NCBI RefSeq assembly: GCF_019443125.1
Contig: NZ_JAHYXK010000004.1
Coordinates: 124,001-188,000 of the forward strand
Origin: Pontibacter aydingkolensis
GTDB taxonomy: Bacteria; Bacteroidota; Bacteroidia; Cytophagales; Hymenobacteraceae
Reading direction: 5' to 3'
DNA: 64,000 nt
In this document: positions 52,409 to 61,709 of the stretch, piece after piece
Layout of the letters: every line of letters starts with the position of its first letter
How positions within the stretch are numbered: the stretch's first letter is position 1
Notes under the pieces: model-generated
What the model was told of the DNA's origin: nothing
Database searches by the model: none
What the model saw: only the letters and a program-made list of their open reading frames with translations
Position numbers and translations under genes: made by a program

Positions 52409-53479
52409 ATGAGAAAGCTCTTTTTAGGCTTTTGCCTGCTGCTAAGTATAAACGCTGTCGCACAACAGCCAAAGTATAGCAACCTGGTTCTGGAAGGCGG
52501 AGGAATACGTGGCATTGCCTACGGAGGCGCTTTAGCCGAACTCGACTCCCTGGGCATCTTACCGCAGATAAAGCGGGTTAGCGGTACATCGGCAGGAGCC
52601 ATTCAGGCGGCGCTGCTGGCAGTAGGCTATACTCCCACCGAGATAACTGAAGTAACCTTTACTACACCTGTACAACAGTTTAACGATGGGCGCTTTATCT
52701 TTTTCGGAGGCACCAACAGGCTTTTTAAACAATACGGCTGGTACCGTGGCGATAAATTTACCGAATGGCTCGGGAAACAGATCGGTGCCAAAACAGGAAA
52801 TCCGGATATTACTTTTGCCGAATTACATGCGTTAGCCATCCAAAACAAGGCCAGAGACCTGTATGTTACCGGCACCAATTTAACAGACCAGTGCGTGATG
52901 GTTTTCTCACATGAGACATTCCCGAATATGCAGTTAAAGCATGCCGTGCGTATTTCCATGTCTATCCCGTTATACTACCGAGCGGTACTGCTCGACCAGG
53001 AAGGAAACATTGTGACAAAACCTAAAAAAGGACAGCAGGTAGATGTGTTAGTCGACGGAGGCATACTGGCAAACTTTCCGTTAACGCTTTTCGACGATCA
53101 AAAGTACCTCGACAACTCATCCGCGCTTAGCCAGGACTACGACAGCCAGGGCATCTATCATAACCCACAAACACTTGGCCTCAGGCTTGACCGCGACGAG
53201 CAGATTGCCTTCGACGAGCAACAGGCTGGCCTTGCCCCCTATAACATCAACAAGTTCGGCGATTACATGGGTGCGTTTTATACGATCGTAAAAGAAAGCC
53301 TTAACCGCCAAAGCCTAACTTCGCACGACTGGGACAGAACAGTATCGATAAGTACAGCAGGTTTTAGTCCACGCGTACGCAAACTAAGCGAAACAGAAAA
53401 AAGCACCCTGCTGGCTAGTGGGCGTAAAGGCGTACAATCCTTTATGCACAGAACACAGCAGGCCATAAACCATGATTAA
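52409..53479 (+). CDS. Secreted patatin-like phospholipase
   Basis: A 356-aa lipase-like protein with signal peptide MRKLFLGFCLLLSINAVAQ. The catalytic dyad is intact: oxyanion loop LEGGGIRGIAYGG, nucleophile elbow VSGTSAGAIQAALL and the Asp in VLVDGGILANFPL. It would hydrolyse acyl chains of membrane lipids in the periplasm. It overlaps the next gene's start by 8 bases, so the two are translated from one message. Confidence 0.9.
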   Translation: MRKLFLGFCLLLSINAVAQQPKYSNLVLEGGGIRGIAYGGALAELDSLGILPQIKRVSGTSAGAIQAALLAVGYTPTEITEVTFTTPVQQFNDGRFIFFGGTNRLFKQYGWYRGDKFTEWLGKQIGAKTGNPDITFAELHALAIQNKARDLYVTGTNLTDQCVMVFSHETFPNMQLKHAVRISMSIPLYYRAVLLDQEGNIVTKPKKGQQVDVLVDGGILANFPLTLFDDQKYLDNSSALSQDYDSQGIYHNPQTLGLRLDRDEQIAFDEQQAGLAPYNINKFGDYMGAFYTIVKESLNRQSLTSHDWDRTVSISTAGFSPRVRKLSETEKSTLLASGRKGVQSFMHRTQQAINHD

Positions 53480-54419
53480 AAACCAGGATATACAGCAGGA
53501 GTCGATCTATGTGCAGGTTACGGGTACAGACTTGCTGCACCTGCGGCGGATAAGTATAAAGCACAAGGGGCCACCCGTGTTGCTCGTACACGGCTCCATC
53601 GAAAACGGCAAAATCTTTTATACAAAGTCCGGTAAAGGCTTTGCATCGTACATGGCCCGGAATGGCTACGATGTGTTTGTGGCAGATTTGCGTGGCCGTG
53701 GCAAAAGTAAACCTGCTATCTCCCGGTTCTCCGATTTTGGGCTCAGCCATACGTTAACAGAGGATTTCCCGGCCATCATTCGCCAAATAAAAGAGCTGAA
53801 GGGTGATGTACCGCAGTATTGGGGGGCTCACTCTTGGGGAGGAGTACTGATGCTGGCCTACCTGGCCCGGCCTGCAGAGCCGGTGCAGGTACAGGCAATG
53901 GCTTTTTTCGGGAGTAAGCGCCGTATTAGCATCCGCAGTCTGAAAAAGTTTGTGATGGTGGATGTGGTCTGGAACTGGGCATCTAAAGTAGTAGTGGCTG
54001 CCAAAGGCTGGTTACCGGCCAAACACATGCGCATTGGCTCCGATAGCGAAACCCGCCTCACCCACAGCCAAACCCACGACTGGGTAGTGCAGAAAAAGTG
54101 GCTGGACTGGCACAATGGCTTCGACTATGCCGCTGCCCTCCAAAGTATAAATCTGCCCCCTGCCTTATACCTTACCGGTGCCAAAGACGATGTGCTGGGT
54201 CACCCTGTTGATGTGGAGAAGCTGATGCAGGAAACAGGCTGCCAGAACTGCGAGCTTAAAGTTATCAGTAAAGCCAATGGCAACCTGCACGACTATGGCC
54301 ACATCGATCTCCTGACACACCATGACGCACAGCGCGATCACTTTCCGATGGTGCTGGCATGGTTCAGAAAAAACTCCTATGTTGCAACGCTTACGCCTGA
54401 TTCTGGGTCAGGAGAGTAA
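53472..54419 (+). CDS. Alpha/beta hydrolase coupled to the patatin gene
   Basis: A 315-aa alpha/beta-hydrolase-fold enzyme without signal peptide. Visible: the oxyanion region VLLVHGSIENGK, the loop DLRGRGKSKPA, the nucleophile elbow GAHSWGGVLMLAY (Ser where GxSxG places it), Asp in YLTGAKDDVLG and a likely catalytic His in LHDYGHIDLL. The ATG lies inside the patatin stop region, so translation is coupled. The pair suggests successive steps of lipid or ester breakdown, which is inference. Confidence 0.85.
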   Translation: MIKNQDIQQESIYVQVTGTDLLHLRRISIKHKGPPVLLVHGSIENGKIFYTKSGKGFASYMARNGYDVFVADLRGRGKSKPAISRFSDFGLSHTLTEDFPAIIRQIKELKGDVPQYWGAHSWGGVLMLAYLARPAEPVQVQAMAFFGSKRRISIRSLKKFVMVDVVWNWASKVVVAAKGWLPAKHMRIGSDSETRLTHSQTHDWVVQKKWLDWHNGFDYAAALQSINLPPALYLTGAKDDVLGHPVDVEKLMQETGCQNCELKVISKANGNLHDYGHIDLLTHHDAQRDHFPMVLAWFRKNSYVATLTPDSGSGE

Positions 54420-54481
54420 CAACATTTATACTTCATCATTAAACCGGATTCAAATTATACATTTTTACACCTCATCTTTTT

Positions 54482-55075
54482 ATGAAATTCACGCTTAAAA
54501 CCTGCCTGGCATTGCTTTTTGGCTCTGTACTTTTTACATCCTGCGAGAACTGCAAAAGCCCTTCGATCACAACATTTACAGAAACAGACACTGACTGGCT
54601 TGCCTATACTGCAGACGCTCCCACTGATGGCAAACCTGATACCATATGGTTTACAAACGATGCCGGGGCTGATATAAAGTTTACCCGCACGCAACTGTAT
54701 GCCAATAACCTTCCGGGCGATGGTTTTACCTTCGATGACAAATGCATAGACCAAATGAATGCGCAGGCAGGAGCTATCATTCAGGATGTGACTAGGAAGA
54801 TGCCCGGGCTTGCGACTTATATCCTTAAAAAGCCCAACGATTTGCAGGTAAAGCTATTAGTAGAAAAACTAGGCACTTACGAGATACAGGAAGAGAACCC
54901 TACGCATGCCTCGCTTACTATAGACGGACTAACTTATGTGGATGTGTTTGAAGTAAGCATACCCGGGAACGACACAGACGACAAAGGCAAAGTAAAGCTG
55001 GTATACTTTAACAAGACCCATGGCTTTATCAGGGTAGAGTTTTATGGCGGCAAATTCCTTCAGCTGCAGGCATAA
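54482..55075 (+). CDS. Lipoprotein of unknown function
   Basis: A 197-aa lipoprotein (lipobox LFTSCENC, Cys about residue 20; a second Cys three residues on). The mature part is a beta-rich domain: TIWFTNDAGADIKFTR, YEIQEENPTHASLTIDGL, YFNKTHGFIRVEFYGGKF. No family recognised. A TACATTTT -7-like element lies just upstream (near 54457) and a terminator follows. Confidence 0.7.
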   Translation: MKFTLKTCLALLFGSVLFTSCENCKSPSITTFTETDTDWLAYTADAPTDGKPDTIWFTNDAGADIKFTRTQLYANNLPGDGFTFDDKCIDQMNAQAGAIIQDVTRKMPGLATYILKKPNDLQVKLLVEKLGTYEIQEENPTHASLTIDGLTYVDVFEVSIPGNDTDDKGKVKLVYFNKTHGFIRVEFYGGKFLQLQA

Positions 55076-55078
55076 ACA

Positions 55079-55114
55079 AAAAGGCGACTCTGGTTAGAGT
55101 CGCCTTTTTAATTT
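55079..55114. terminator. Bidirectional terminator
   Basis: AAAAAGGCGACTC and GAGTCGCCTTTTT form a 13-bp stem with a short loop between converging genes. Confidence 0.85.
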
Positions 55115-55120
55115 CATTTT

Positions 55121-55603
55121 TTAAGCGTGCTGATGTTCTTTATTTAATTTCTCAAGCACTTCAATAGCTGTTTTAACATGCTCCAGTGGCTTTGTCATGG
55201 AGTTGAAAACATAGCGCACTACTCCTTCTTTATCAATGATGTAGGTCACTCGGCCCGGCAAGATGCCCAGCTTGCGCGGCACACCGTACAGGTTGCGGAC
55301 ACGTCCGCCTTTGTCGCTTAAAAGCACGAAAGGAAGGTGGTGCACCCGTTCGAACCGCTTGTGCGAATCTACACTATCTGAGCTAATGCCAACAACCTCG
55401 GCGCCATGCTCCTTAAACACCTCGTACTGGTCGCGGAACTCGCAGGCCTGCTTTGTGCAGCCCGGGGTGCTATCTTTCGGGTAAAAGTATAGCACTACAT
55501 TTTTATCGTGTAACAGGTCTTTTAAACGGAAAAAGCCACCATCCTGTCGGGTCAATTCAAAGTCTGGTGCTTTATCGCCTACTTTAATTACTTCTCTGCT
55601 CAT
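55121..55603 (-). CDS. bcp: Thioredoxin-dependent peroxiredoxin, Bcp type
   Basis: A 160-aa cytoplasmic peroxiredoxin that reduces peroxides and is recycled by thioredoxin. The peroxidatic Cys is in DSTPGCTKQACEFRD (about residue 48) and the second Cys five residues on is the resolving Cys of the Bcp/PrxQ class. Start chosen at the ATG at 55603 (MSREVIKVGDKAPDFELT); a GTG at 55615 adds four residues. Length is normal. It is monocistronic. Confidence 0.92.
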   Translation of the reverse strand: MSREVIKVGDKAPDFELTRQDGGFFRLKDLLHDKNVVLYFYPKDSTPGCTKQACEFRDQYEVFKEHGAEVVGISSDSVDSHKRFERVHHLPFVLLSDKGGRVRNLYGVPRKLGILPGRVTYIIDKEGVVRYVFNSMTKPLEHVKTAIEVLEKLNKEHQHA

Positions 55604-55759
55604 AGTCTTTTTCACAATTCACCAATATGTATAACCAAACCTGTTGTAAAAAGTTCGGCTGCAAGTTAGATTCTTAACAGGCAAACAGCCAAAGAAATCG
55701 CGCATTAATAGCAAACAAAACAGAAAATAAACATCTTTGTGCCCACTCTTGCACAAACA

Positions 55760-56455
55760 ATGCCCCTTATAAACGTTATCATACCGGCCTACAACGAGGA
55801 AAAATCCATAGCCAAAGTAGTGCATGACATTCCGAAGGGCTTTGTGGATGAGGTAATTGTGGTAAACAACAACTCATCCGACGCTACGGCCGCTGTTGCA
55901 GCTCAAGCGGGTGCCACTGTGCTGCACGAGCCACAGCCAGGCTACGGAAATGCCTGTTTAAAGGGAATAGCCTATGCAGCCTCCAAACCGGAAGCCACCC
56001 GCCCTGATATCATCGTTTTCCTGGATGGGGATTATTCTGATTACCCGGAAGAAATTACAAAGGTAGTGCAGCCTATACTTGATGGCCGCGCTGAGATGGT
56101 GATCGGATCGAGGGCCCTGGGCAACAGGGAGTCAGGCGCCATGATGCCGCAGCAGATTTTCGGAAACTGGCTGGCAACTACCCTACTGCGCTGGTTCTAC
56201 GGTGCAAAGTTTACTGACTTAGGCCCCTTCAGAGCTATTAAGCTGCAAACCCTGCTGGACCTGGACATGCGCGACCGCACCTATGGCTGGACGGTGGAGA
56301 TGCAGGCCAAAGCCGCAAAAAAGAAAGTACGTTATACTGAGGTACCTGTAACCTATCGCAAGCGCATCGGTTTCTCTAAAGTATCGGGCACGGTAAAAGG
56401 CACTGTTATGGCCGGGTATAAGATAATATTTACGATATTTAAGGTGTTGTTTTGA
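55760..56455 (+). CDS. Family 2 glycosyltransferase (dolichyl-phosphate-mannose-synthase-like)
   Basis: A 231-aa GT2 enzyme with no membrane helices at the end. Motifs: VIIPAYNEEKSIAKVVHDIP, the NNNSSDAT loop, DGDYSDYPEEI (the DxD metal site at about 89) and the C-terminal RKRIGFSKVSGT. It probably moves a sugar from an NDP- or lipid donor to undecaprenyl- or other polyprenyl phosphate, making a donor for the membrane glycosyltransferases downstream. The ATG at 55760 was chosen because a CATCTTTG -7-like element (55732-55739) overlaps the GTG at 55739. Confidence 0.85.
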   Translation: MPLINVIIPAYNEEKSIAKVVHDIPKGFVDEVIVVNNNSSDATAAVAAQAGATVLHEPQPGYGNACLKGIAYAASKPEATRPDIIVFLDGDYSDYPEEITKVVQPILDGRAEMVIGSRALGNRESGAMMPQQIFGNWLATTLLRWFYGAKFTDLGPFRAIKLQTLLDLDMRDRTYGWTVEMQAKAAKKKVRYTEVPVTYRKRIGFSKVSGTVKGTVMAGYKIIFTIFKVLF

Positions 56456-56774
56456 TATTAACACTCCTGGCGCGAATTTCCAGATTCGTGACTAAATAAT
56501 GATGTTGAGTCTCTGACTCAACTGGCCTGGAAGGACAGGCAATAGTCGGTTACAGGTAGCAATTACAGAACTTGCACCTACGACTTTTGAAACCAGAAGG
56601 TAGATAAAACGGACTTAATGCCATTGCTAGAGCAAGAGGCTATACTTTGTTGCAGATGCTTAACCTCCCTTCTACCAAGATCCTTTCAGGATGACAGGAG
56701 GTATAGTAATGGCTAAAGTATACTTTTTGTGGTCAAGAGGCTGAAGCATAACCTAAAACACAGACGAAACCAAA
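56456..56774. repeat. Intergenic region with REP-like end
   Basis: About 320 bases. AAGATCC, TTTCAGGATGACAGG at 56677-56701 resembles the GATGACA end of the elements at 34.8 and 60.7 kb. The palindrome AAGTATACTT is at 56716-56725. No ORF or clear promoter. This gap separates the first glycosyltransferase from the next two. Confidence 0.5.
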
Positions 56775-58253
56775 ATGAACATACTCGAAGCATCGGTAAT
56801 AGCAGTTTACGGCCTGTGCCTGGCTTTTATCTTTTGCTATAGTATGGCCCAACTGCACCTTACCATACTTTACTGGCGCCACAAAAAGCAGCGCACCCAA
56901 CAGGCACAAAGTATAAATCAGGAACAGCAAGTATGGCCAAAAGTTACGGTACAACTGCCGCTGTACAACGAACGCTACGTGACCGAACGCCTGATAGAAG
57001 CAATTACGGCATTCGATTACCCACGCCAGCAGCTTCAAATTCAGATCCTTGACGACTCTACAGATGACACCACCGCCATTATTGAAGAAAAGCTGAAGCA
57101 ATATCCAGACTTAAACATCCAACTGATCCGCAGGGAGAAACGGGAAGGGTTTAAAGCAGGGGCATTACAGTTTGGTTTGCAAACTGCCACAGGTGAGTTT
57201 ATCGCAATATTTGATGCTGATTTTCTGCCAGGTTCTGATTTTCTGAAGCGTACTGTATCAAAGTTTACCGATGCCGGAATAGGTGTGGTGCAAACCCGAT
57301 GGGGACATTTAAACCAGCACTACTCGCTACTTACCAAACTGCAGGCTTTTGGGCTGAATGCGCATTTTACAGTAGAGCAGGGTGGCCGATACAGCGGAGG
57401 GCATTTTATTAACTTTAACGGCACAGCCGGTGTTTGGCGCAAAGCCTGTATAATCGACGCCGGCGGCTGGCAGGCTGACACCCTCACCGAAGACCTGGAC
57501 CTGAGTTACCGGGCACAGCTTAAGGGCTGGCATTTTGTTTTTATGGAAGATGTGGAAGCACCCGCCGAGTTGCCCGCTGCCATGGGTGCCCTTAAATCGC
57601 AGCAGTTCCGCTGGACAAAAGGCGCTGCCGAAACTGCCCGAAAACACCTTGGCCGGGTATTGCAATCCGAAGTGCCGTTGCCTACCAAACTGCATGCTAC
57701 CTTTCATCTACTCAATAGTATGGTTTTTATTTGTGTGCTACTAACGGCGGTGCTGAGTGTACCTATGCTTTTTATCAAAGACAACAACCCACAACTGGCC
57801 ATACTTTTTAGATTTGGTTCGGTGCTGTTGCTTAGTTTAGTGGCATTGGTGGCATTTTACTGGACGGCCCTTTACCAGCAAAGCTACCAGGCCTGGAAAA
57901 CCACTAAACGCTTCATACCCGATTTCTTCCTGTTTTTGTGCATGAGTATGGGCTTGTCGCTGCATAACAGTATGGCTGTGGCAGAGGGGCTATTGGGTAT
58001 TAAAACTCCATTTATCCGTACGCCAAAGTATAACCTGCTGCAAAAGCGAGGCACCTGGCGGAAACAAGCCTACTTTATGCAGAGTATAAGTCCAGTAACG
58101 GTAGTGGAGGGTATACTTACTTTATACTTTGCAGCAGGCGTTGTGCTGGCTTTTCGGTTTAATGACTTTGGTTTGCTGCCTTTCCATGTGATGTTGGTAA
58201 TTGGGTTTGGGGCCGTGTTTTTTTATTCGCTTTTGCATAACAGGCGCACCTAA
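56775..58253 (+). CDS. Membrane glycosyltransferase, cellulose-synthase-like GT2
   Basis: A 492-aa processive-type GT2. It opens with one or two helices (about 5-27), then VTVQLPLYNERYVTERLI, the first Asp in ILDDSTDDT, DADF (metal site) in IAIFDADFLPGSD, TEDLDLSYRAQ and the QQFRWTKG (Q-x-x-RW) motif, then four helices (about 310-470). This is the catalytic order of cellulose- and glucomannan-synthase-like enzymes. The 8-base gap to the next gene makes an operon. The product is unknown. Confidence 0.88.
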   Translation: MNILEASVIAVYGLCLAFIFCYSMAQLHLTILYWRHKKQRTQQAQSINQEQQVWPKVTVQLPLYNERYVTERLIEAITAFDYPRQQLQIQILDDSTDDTTAIIEEKLKQYPDLNIQLIRREKREGFKAGALQFGLQTATGEFIAIFDADFLPGSDFLKRTVSKFTDAGIGVVQTRWGHLNQHYSLLTKLQAFGLNAHFTVEQGGRYSGGHFINFNGTAGVWRKACIIDAGGWQADTLTEDLDLSYRAQLKGWHFVFMEDVEAPAELPAAMGALKSQQFRWTKGAAETARKHLGRVLQSEVPLPTKLHATFHLLNSMVFICVLLTAVLSVPMLFIKDNNPQLAILFRFGSVLLLSLVALVAFYWTALYQQSYQAWKTTKRFIPDFFLFLCMSMGLSLHNSMAVAEGLLGIKTPFIRTPKYNLLQKRGTWRKQAYFMQSISPVTVVEGILTLYFAAGVVLAFRFNDFGLLPFHVMLVIGFGAVFFYSLLHNRRT

Positions 58254-58260
58254 AACTTAC

Positions 58261-59592
58261 ATGACAAAAAGCAGAATTGCAGCTTATACTTTGCTCGCCC
58301 TGTCGGCTGCGGTATACCTTGCACTGGGCTATGCCACCCCGCGCACTGCCTTTACACAGTTGTTGCTACTGTATGCAGTTTTGTTTGCGGCCTATCTGTA
58401 TATGGCAAACCATAAACTGAACATCTGGGTCGGAATTGGGGCAGCTATACTTTTCAGGCTGTTGTTCCTCTTTGCTGAGCCGGCTTTGTCTGATGATTAT
58501 TTCCGGTTTATCTGGGATGGGCGTTTACTCGCTGCAGGCGTTAATCCATATGCACATATCCCTTCTTTTTTTATAACTGCGGATGCCCCCCAGGTGGCAG
58601 GTATAACCAAAGACCTCTACCAGCAGCTTAACTCGCAGCAGTATTTTAGCGTGTATCCTCCTGTTACTCAGGCAGTGTTCTGGCTATCGGCGACACTCTC
58701 ACCGGAAAGTATAAAAGGAAGTATAGTAGTAATGCGGTTTATACTTATACTTGCCGAACTGGGAAGTATACTTTTGCTGCTGCGCCTGCTCCGGAAAATG
58801 GCCCTCCCAGAAAAACACCTGCTGCTGTATGCTTTAAACCCTTTGGTAATTGTAGAGCTTACCGGCAACCTGCACTTCGAGGCGATCATGATCTTTTTTC
58901 TGCTGCTGGCCCTGCATCAGTTATTTTATCAGCGAAGTATAGTTTCGGGTGTAGCCTTCGGTCTGGCTATTGGCGCAAAGCTTATCCCGCTGATGTTCCT
59001 GCCCTTTTTGCTCCGGAAGCTGGGTTTTTACAAATTCGTGGTTTTTGCTGCTTCGGCTTTGTTTATACTTATTGCCATTTTTTACCCGCTGGTAAACCTG
59101 GAACTGCTACAAAACATGTGGCAGAGCATCGATCTATACTTTCAGCGGTTCGAGTTTAATGCCAGTTTTTATTACCTGCTGCGCTGGCTGGGCTTCCGCC
59201 TTACTGGCTATAACCAGATCGCCATACTTGGGCCATTGCTGTCTCTTATTACGCTGGTAGTTATAATTGCCTTAGCCTTTGTTAAAAAGCTGGCCTCTAT
59301 CCGCAGACTGGCTGGTTATATGGCAGTGGCCCTTACAGTATACTTGTTCCTGGCAACTACTGTGCACCCCTGGTATATCTGTACGGTGCTGGCCCTTACG
59401 GTTGTCAGTAATTTCAGGTATGCGGTGGTTTGGTCGGGTTTGGCTATACTTACTTACGCTACCTACCGCCACACTCCCTACCACGAAGACCTAGGCCTGG
59501 TAACACTGGAATATACCCTTGTTTTTTTGTGGGTGCTGGTAGAGTTATACCTGTACCGCCAGCGAAGAAGATACCCTAATTTGAAGGGGTAA
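58261..59592 (+). CDS. Polytopic membrane glycosyltransferase, GT87/PMT-like
   Basis: A 443-aa protein with about eleven predicted helices. The start at 58261 (MTKSRIAAYTLL) follows the preceding stop by 8 bases; an upstream in-frame start would overlap that gene. The extracytoplasmic loop has DDYFRFIWDGRLLAAGVNPYAHIP, in which the Asp residues and NPY match the GT-C acceptor/donor loop of GT87-type mannosyltransferases. It would use a lipid-linked sugar in the periplasm. It has about 13 AAGTATA copies, the highest density in the window. Confidence 0.82.
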   Translation: MTKSRIAAYTLLALSAAVYLALGYATPRTAFTQLLLLYAVLFAAYLYMANHKLNIWVGIGAAILFRLLFLFAEPALSDDYFRFIWDGRLLAAGVNPYAHIPSFFITADAPQVAGITKDLYQQLNSQQYFSVYPPVTQAVFWLSATLSPESIKGSIVVMRFILILAELGSILLLLRLLRKMALPEKHLLLYALNPLVIVELTGNLHFEAIMIFFLLLALHQLFYQRSIVSGVAFGLAIGAKLIPLMFLPFLLRKLGFYKFVVFAASALFILIAIFYPLVNLELLQNMWQSIDLYFQRFEFNASFYYLLRWLGFRLTGYNQIAILGPLLSLITLVVIIALAFVKKLASIRRLAGYMAVALTVYLFLATTVHPWYICTVLALTVVSNFRYAVVWSGLAILTYATYRHTPYHEDLGLVTLEYTLVFLWVLVELYLYRQRRRYPNLKG

Positions 59593-59737
59593 ATTTGTTT
59601 GTTACTTATATAGCATTGCGTATATTTAACAAAACATACGTGTAGCCACCGGAAATTGGGGTAAAAGCGTAGGTTATTACGTTTAGCTAGTAGTTGTATG
59701 TAATGAAATCAATTAAAACTATACTCAAAAATTGCTT

Positions 59738-60085
59738 ATGAAAACCCAAACAAGCTTACTTACCATTTTGACCATGCTTTTATTCATAAGCTTCGGCTGT
59801 GATAAAAAAGAAGAAGTTACATGTATTGATGATTGTATGGAGTCATACTTGAAGCAAAATGAGATGGTCAGCTATAAAGGTGAAGATGTAGGCTGTAAGT
59901 TTTTTTTGAAATTGTATGAGTACCAAAACAAGCAATACTATGTGTTAGATAGCCATTGTGCTGATGTGGCAATTAATCCTTCTGATTGTAATGGCAACAC
60001 CTTGTGCGATACTGATAATGGGAAGGTATGCAATGAGTTTTTTGAAAAGGCAAAGTATATAGGTATAGTTGGAATAAAACCATAA
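59738..60085 (+). CDS. Small Cys-rich lipoprotein
   Basis: A 115-aa lipoprotein (lipobox LLFISFGCDKK, Cys about residue 21). The mature part has at least seven more cysteines (VTCIDDCME, VGCKF, SHCAD, SDCNGNTLCD, KVCNEFF), suggesting disulfides in the periplasm. Starts at ATG 59738 rather than the TTG six bases earlier. No family recognised. Confidence 0.7.
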   Translation: MKTQTSLLTILTMLLFISFGCDKKEEVTCIDDCMESYLKQNEMVSYKGEDVGCKFFLKLYEYQNKQYYVLDSHCADVAINPSDCNGNTLCDTDNGKVCNEFFEKAKYIGIVGIKP

Positions 60086-60155
60086 ATCACCACACAACAA
60101 CACCTATAGTATATAAACGCACTGTAGCCCAGTTCGTTGAAATAAGTCACTCTCT

Positions 60156-60544
60156 ATGTAAAACCTTTTGCTCGCCTTCCTTTTCCTAATTCTTTTTTTC
60201 CTGCAATTGCCAAAAACGCAGAGAAAGCTTATTATTTTAAGAGTGGCGGTATTATGGGTAAAACAGAAACAATTATCGAATCAAAAGATTCTACCTATAT
60301 TATACACCGATACTTTTACGGTAAATTAGGTAGTGCATTAACGGATACTTTAATACAAGTGAATGGTAAATTTCAAAGTGATCACTTTTACCTCTTCTTT
60401 TCAGATAAAGGAATAAACCTGCAGCATCGGGAAGACAATAAACCGTCAAAACCTAAAAAGTATAGGGTATACGCTAACGATCACCCTTTCATAGTATCGA
60501 AGTATGATCAATGGAGCGCCTGGGAAAACAGATCTGGAAATTAG
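60156..60544 (+). pseudogene. Probable decayed secreted protein
   Basis: A 96-codon ORF starts at 60254 (MGKTETIIESKDSTYII), but reading frame continues sensibly upstream of it (KNAEKAYYFKSGGI). Still further up, in another frame, a signal-peptide-like stretch begins at ATG 60156: its second codon is TAA, then NLLLAFLFLIL. One indel in the seven-T run (60193-60199) would join them as ...LFFPAIAKNAEKAYYFK, and the TAA would come from AAA. So the gene is probably broken by a nonsense codon and a frameshift. The 60254 start may still make a cytoplasmic fragment. Confidence 0.5.
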
Positions 60545-60811
60545 AGCGGATAAGTATAAAACATGTCCCAACAACTAACTAAAGCAATGGCCTTTATTAA
60601 CAAGTACATTAAAAACAAACTCCCTCTGCTCTTAATGCTTTAAACTTAAGCTAAAGCTGTCATTTCGAACATGCCTGAGACGAGAGTCGAAAGGGACCTG
60701 CGTAGCAGTGTGAAATCTGAAATATTGCGGAACAGTGAAATTCTCCAGATTTCTCCCGAAGGTCGAAATGATAAAAACGCTGCTGTTCTCCTTAAATTGA
60801 CAGAATTGTAC
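60545..60811. repeat. Intergenic REP-like element
   Basis: TGTCATTTCGAAC (60658-60670) and GGTCGAAATGATA (60762-60774) form imperfect terminal inverted repeats around ~90 bases. The inner right half resembles 34797-34872. A short ORF on the + strand through it (60671-60886) is not credible. No mobilising gene is nearby. Confidence 0.6.
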
Positions 60812-61495
60812 TTATTCCTGTCCTATCTCCTTCAGTGGCTCCATCAGGAAATCGTAAAAAGGTTTCAACGCCTTCATGGCGTCTAATACCACATTCATGA
60901 AACCAGCACTTAGCACGGTTTTGTCATTAATCGGCATAACGGCATTCCAGCTTTTAAAGCGCAGGTACTCAATGGCGGGGTTTTCTTTATCGTAGCCTTT
61001 GGGGGTGGTCTTTAGTTGCTCGCCGCTTATACTTCCGAAGCGTTTCTTAAAATCCGGTGCCTCCACTATACTTTTAAACTCGTCCAGGCTGTAGTCTATT
61101 TCCTGGCGCACGGCTTTCAGGTAATCAGAAGGCGGCATCCAGAGGCCTCCGGCTACAAACGAGTTATTGTTGGCAGCCAAGTGTAAATAATAACCCGGGT
61201 AAATAGATTTTCGTCCGCCCTCAGCCACATATGCCCCGAAATGGTCTTTGTAAGGGCGCTTGTCGTTAGAGAAACGCACATCGCGGTAAATCCGGAACAC
61301 CAGGTCTTTGCCTTTCTGCTCAAGTGCGACAGGCTCAAAGGCAGCCATCTCTTCCAGCATCTCATCCAGAAACTGGATGTAATTCTTCCGGGCTGTTTCG
61401 TAGCGCTTTTTGTTTTCGTTAAACCATTCGCGGTTATTGTTACGGGTAAGGTCAGCTAAAAAATCTAATGTGGTTTTATCTATTGTGGCAGCCAT
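60812..61495 (-). CDS. DUF2461 family protein
   Basis: A 227-aa soluble protein of the DUF2461 (TIGR02453) family: LADLTRNNNREWFNENKKRYE at the start, LVFRIYRDVRFSNDKRPYKDHFGAYV in the middle, then YYLHLAANNNSFVAGGLWMP. Length is normal and the gene complete. Function is not established. The family is found across bacteria and fungi. Confidence 0.92.
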   Translation of the reverse strand: MAATIDKTTLDFLADLTRNNNREWFNENKKRYETARKNYIQFLDEMLEEMAAFEPVALEQKGKDLVFRIYRDVRFSNDKRPYKDHFGAYVAEGGRKSIYPGYYLHLAANNNSFVAGGLWMPPSDYLKAVRQEIDYSLDEFKSIVEAPDFKKRFGSISGEQLKTTPKGYDKENPAIEYLRFKSWNAVMPINDKTVLSAGFMNVVLDAMKALKPFYDFLMEPLKEIGQE

Positions 61496-61709
61496 TGCAT
61501 TGATCAGAGTTTAAGTATACAAACAACGCAGAAGCACCTGCTTTGTTCTGTCTGAAATTCTCCTAAAATTAAGACAATTATACTTTAAGCGAAAACCGGT
61601 ATTTAATAGATTGTCCTTGCCACCTGTAAGCGCTTTACCGGCTACTCCATTACCCTCCTATTGTGGTGCAATCACGTACAATAAATAGTTAGTACCTACA
61701 CTTTTTACC

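Noticed and set aside
60671-60886. A 71-codon ORF on the + strand
   Set aside because: It runs through the REP-like element and into the antisense of the DUF2461 gene.
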